Shown piece after piece: positions 5,233 to 6,592 of a DNA stretch of 6,592 nt (the stretch's first letter is position 1; every line of letters begins with the position of its first letter). Made by a program: the position numbers and the translations under genes. The notes below the pieces were generated by a model that saw only the letters and a list, made by a program, of their open reading frames with translations, searched no databases and had not been told where the DNA came from. This DNA comes from Oscillospiraceae bacterium (lineage in GTDB: Bacteria > Bacillota > Clostridia > Oscillospirales > Acutalibacteraceae): assembly GCA_003486665.1 (NCBI GenBank), contig DNGF01000087.1:1110-7701 (forward strand). The letters are read 5' to 3'.

Positions 5233-6210
5233 ATGAAAATTGTAAAACCGAATTATTTCAACTTATTTAAGTGTATTGCCGACAAATGTCCCGATACCTG
5301 CTGTGCCGGCTGGGATGTAGAGATCGACGATATTTCCGCCGAAAGATACAAGGAAGAAAGCGGAAGTCTGAAAAAGCTGTTTGACAAACATCTTACAACG
5401 GATGAGGACGGCTATGTTTTTACGCTCACAGACGGCCGCTGTCCGATGCTTGACGAAAAGAATCTTTGCCGAATACAGCTTGAAAAGGGTGAATCGGGAC
5501 TGTGCGACACCTGCCGCCTTTTTCCGAGGTACTTTGACGATTACGGCGAGATCCGCGAAATCGGACTCGGCCTCGGATGTCCTGAAGCGGCAAGAATTCT
5601 GCTGTCCCCCGAAACAGACGTAAGCCTCGGCGAAAGCATTGAAAGTCCGGACAGAATATACAATCTGCTTTCCGAAAAGCGAAATGAATTTTTTGCGATA
5701 CTGGACAACAAACAGTTTGACCTTAAGATGAAGCTCTCCGCCGTGCTTTTCTCCGCCGCCGAGTTTCAAAGCGAAATTGATCAGGCAGATATGCTCGGCA
5801 GTGACAGCACCGTTGATTTTTCGGAATGTGTTGCGGTTCTTGAAAAAATGGAATACATCAGCGAAAGCCGCAGAAGCAAACTGCTTTCACTCTCCGAGGA
5901 AACGGCAATTTATAACAACAGTGAAAAATACGGTGAGGATTTTATCCGCCTTTTTAAATATTATCTTATGCGCTACATGATGACGGCGTGTTTTGATCTC
6001 GATCTGCTGACAAAGGTTAAATACGGCATATTCGCCTGCATTGTTGCAAAAAGGCTGTATAACGGCGTACCGCAGCTGAGTTTTGATGACCGCGTAAGGA
6101 TATTGTACGGCTATTCCAAAGAGGTTGAGTATTCCCCGATCAATCTTGATATTCTCGACGACGCAATGTATAACGATTTTACGGTTGCGGAGCTTGTCAA
6201 TCTGTTATAA
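5233..6210 (+). CDS. fliB: FliB-family (flagellin lysine-N-methylase-like) cysteine-rich protein
   Basis: The 325-residue protein carries the FliB/YkgJ-type cysteine pattern: C14-x4-C19-x3-C23-C24-x-GW, then C70-P and C79-x-IQ, C91-x2-C94-x-x-FPR, and C116-P in a GLGLGCPE motif. These nine cysteines are all in the first 120 residues and suit a metal or Fe-S site. Residues 130-325 are mostly helical and less conserved. In Salmonella FliB methylates surface lysines of flagellin; clostridial members are often given that name even where flagella are absent, so the symbol marks the family and not a proven reaction. It is somewhat shorter than Salmonella FliB (about 400 residues). No flagellar gene is in the window. 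The ATG at 5233 follows a modest GGAAG site 8 bases upstream. It has its own strong promoter and no clear terminator. Confidence 0.82.
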   Translation: MKIVKPNYFNLFKCIADKCPDTCCAGWDVEIDDISAERYKEESGSLKKLFDKHLTTDEDGYVFTLTDGRCPMLDEKNLCRIQLEKGESGLCDTCRLFPRYFDDYGEIREIGLGLGCPEAARILLSPETDVSLGESIESPDRIYNLLSEKRNEFFAILDNKQFDLKMKLSAVLFSAAEFQSEIDQADMLGSDSTVDFSECVAVLEKMEYISESRRSKLLSLSEETAIYNNSEKYGEDFIRLFKYYLMRYMMTACFDLDLLTKVKYGIFACIVAKRLYNGVPQLSFDDRVRILYGYSKEVEYSPINLDILDDAMYNDFTVAELVNLL

Positions 6211-6285
6211 TCAGGACAGCATATTTTTGTTATTTTCATCAAAATATACGCTTATTATTTGTTCAATTTGCAAAAGCTTTTCATC

Positions 6286-6307
6286 AACGTGTAAAAATAT
6301 ACACGTT
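6286..6307. repeat. Perfect 8-bp inverted repeat in the fliB-aminotransferase gap
   Basis: AACGTGTA (6286-6293) and TACACGTT (6300-6307) pair perfectly around AAAATA. No U-tract follows on either strand (TCAACAC on the plus strand), so it is a poor terminator and may be an operator or a weak attenuating hairpin. The rest of 6211-6373 is AT-rich with no gene, tRNA or convincing terminator. Confidence 0.5.
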
Positions 6308-6373
6308 TCAACACATTTCGATGTATATAATTGGTAAAATTCAATATTATTCACTTTTTATCAATTTTTATTC

Positions 6374-6402
6374 TTGAAATATACATTAAACTGTGCTATA
6401 TT
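6374..6402 (+). promoter_or_regulatory. Sigma-A promoter of the aminotransferase gene, extended -10
   Basis: TTGAAA (6374-6379), a 17-base spacer and TATATT (6397-6402) match the consensus in five of six positions at the -10 and four at the -35. TG lies one base before the -10 (TGCTATATT). Transcription should start near 6409, giving a leader of about 41 bases. Confidence 0.78.
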
Positions 6403-6418
6403 GTATGAGATAAAAATT

Positions 6419-6434
6419 GCCGCTTTTCAGCGGC
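6419..6434 (+). promoter_or_regulatory. Leader hairpin just before the aminotransferase ribosome site
   Basis: GCCGCT (6419-6424) and AGCGGC (6429-6434) form a perfect GC-rich stem with a TTTC loop, extendable by U-G pairs. It ends 4 bases before the AGGAG ribosome site at 6439-6443. It lacks a U-tract, so it is not a terminator; it could stabilise the 5' end or keep the ribosome site single-stranded. Confidence 0.55.
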
Positions 6435-6449
6435 GGATAGGAGTTTGCT

Positions 6450-6592
6450 ATGGAAATCAAACGTTCAGAAAATTTACAGCCGGTTCATTCCGACATCAGA
6501 GGTCCGCTTTATCTTGAAAGCCAGAGAATGAATAAGGAAGGCATTAAGGTGCTTCGTCTTAACACAGGCAACCCTGCCACATTCGGCTTCAA
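6450..6592 (+). CDS. Class I/II PLP-dependent aminotransferase, AlaA-like (3' end missing)
   Basis: Forty-seven codons are visible before the right edge. The N-terminus SENLQPVHSDIRGP, then RMNKEGIKVLRLNTGNPATF, matches the start of AlaA-type transaminases: the DIRGP motif and the LNxGNPAxFGF motif are both present at the expected spacing. Such fold-type I enzymes use pyridoxal phosphate; the catalytic lysine would lie far downstream and is not visible. AlaA makes alanine from pyruvate and glutamate, but clostridial homologues can have other substrates, so specificity is open. The ATG at 6450 has AGGAG 6 bases upstream, a well-formed promoter at 6374-6402 and a leader hairpin. It is transcribed separately from the FliB-family gene. 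Confidence 0.88.
   Translation, partial: MEIKRSENLQPVHSDIRGPLYLESQRMNKEGIKVLRLNTGNPATFGF

Noticed and set aside
5263..5769. Minus-strand open frame opposite the FliB-family gene
   Set aside because: Shadow of a gene with a full cysteine signature and strong promoter; the antisense product resembles nothing and has no ribosome site.

Overview
The window looks like chromosomal DNA from an anaerobic gut Firmicute of the Clostridia, most likely the Ruminococcaceae/Oscillospiraceae. Support for this: a clostridial 2[4Fe-4S] ferredoxin, a SpoIID-type protein, a clostridial FliB-family protein, strong GGAGG ribosome sites, extended -10 promoters, UUG and GUG starts, and several small membrane or zinc-ribbon families common in this group. 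No RNA gene, CRISPR array, insertion sequence or phage gene was seen. No gene-free stretch exceeds 300 bases; the longest gaps are about 240 bases and hold promoters, terminators and dyads.

Layout. Positions 1-1095 (+) hold the 3' part of a membrane-anchored zinc-ribbon protein with two tandem copies of an extracytoplasmic domain. It converges on a minus-strand block, and back-to-back terminators separate them (1165-1197 and 1212-1247). Read in transcription order from 5075 leftward, the minus-strand block is: a two-TM zinc-ribbon protein, a DUF5685-like helical protein, a J-domain protein that lacks HPD and has a cysteine-rich tail, a multi-pass membrane protein, a terminator, a SpoIID/LytB-domain protein with its own candidate sporulation-type promoter, and a small ferredoxin with its own promoter and terminator. 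The first four are tightly packed (gap of 12, overlap of 17, gap of 13 bases), so they are almost certainly one translationally coupled operon.

A divergent promoter region (5076-5232) separates this operon from a FliB/YkgJ-type cysteine-rich protein (5233-6210, +). After a 239-base gap with a well-formed promoter and a leader hairpin, an AlaA-like aminotransferase starts at 6450 and runs off the right edge.

The part most worth attention is the four-gene operon. It combines two membrane proteins, a soluble helical protein with paired DxxxD motifs, and a J-domain protein that should not stimulate Hsp70 ATPase and carries 11 cysteines at its C-terminus. Its function is unknown to me; a shared membrane-associated or metal-dependent role is inference from gene order and cysteine content only.
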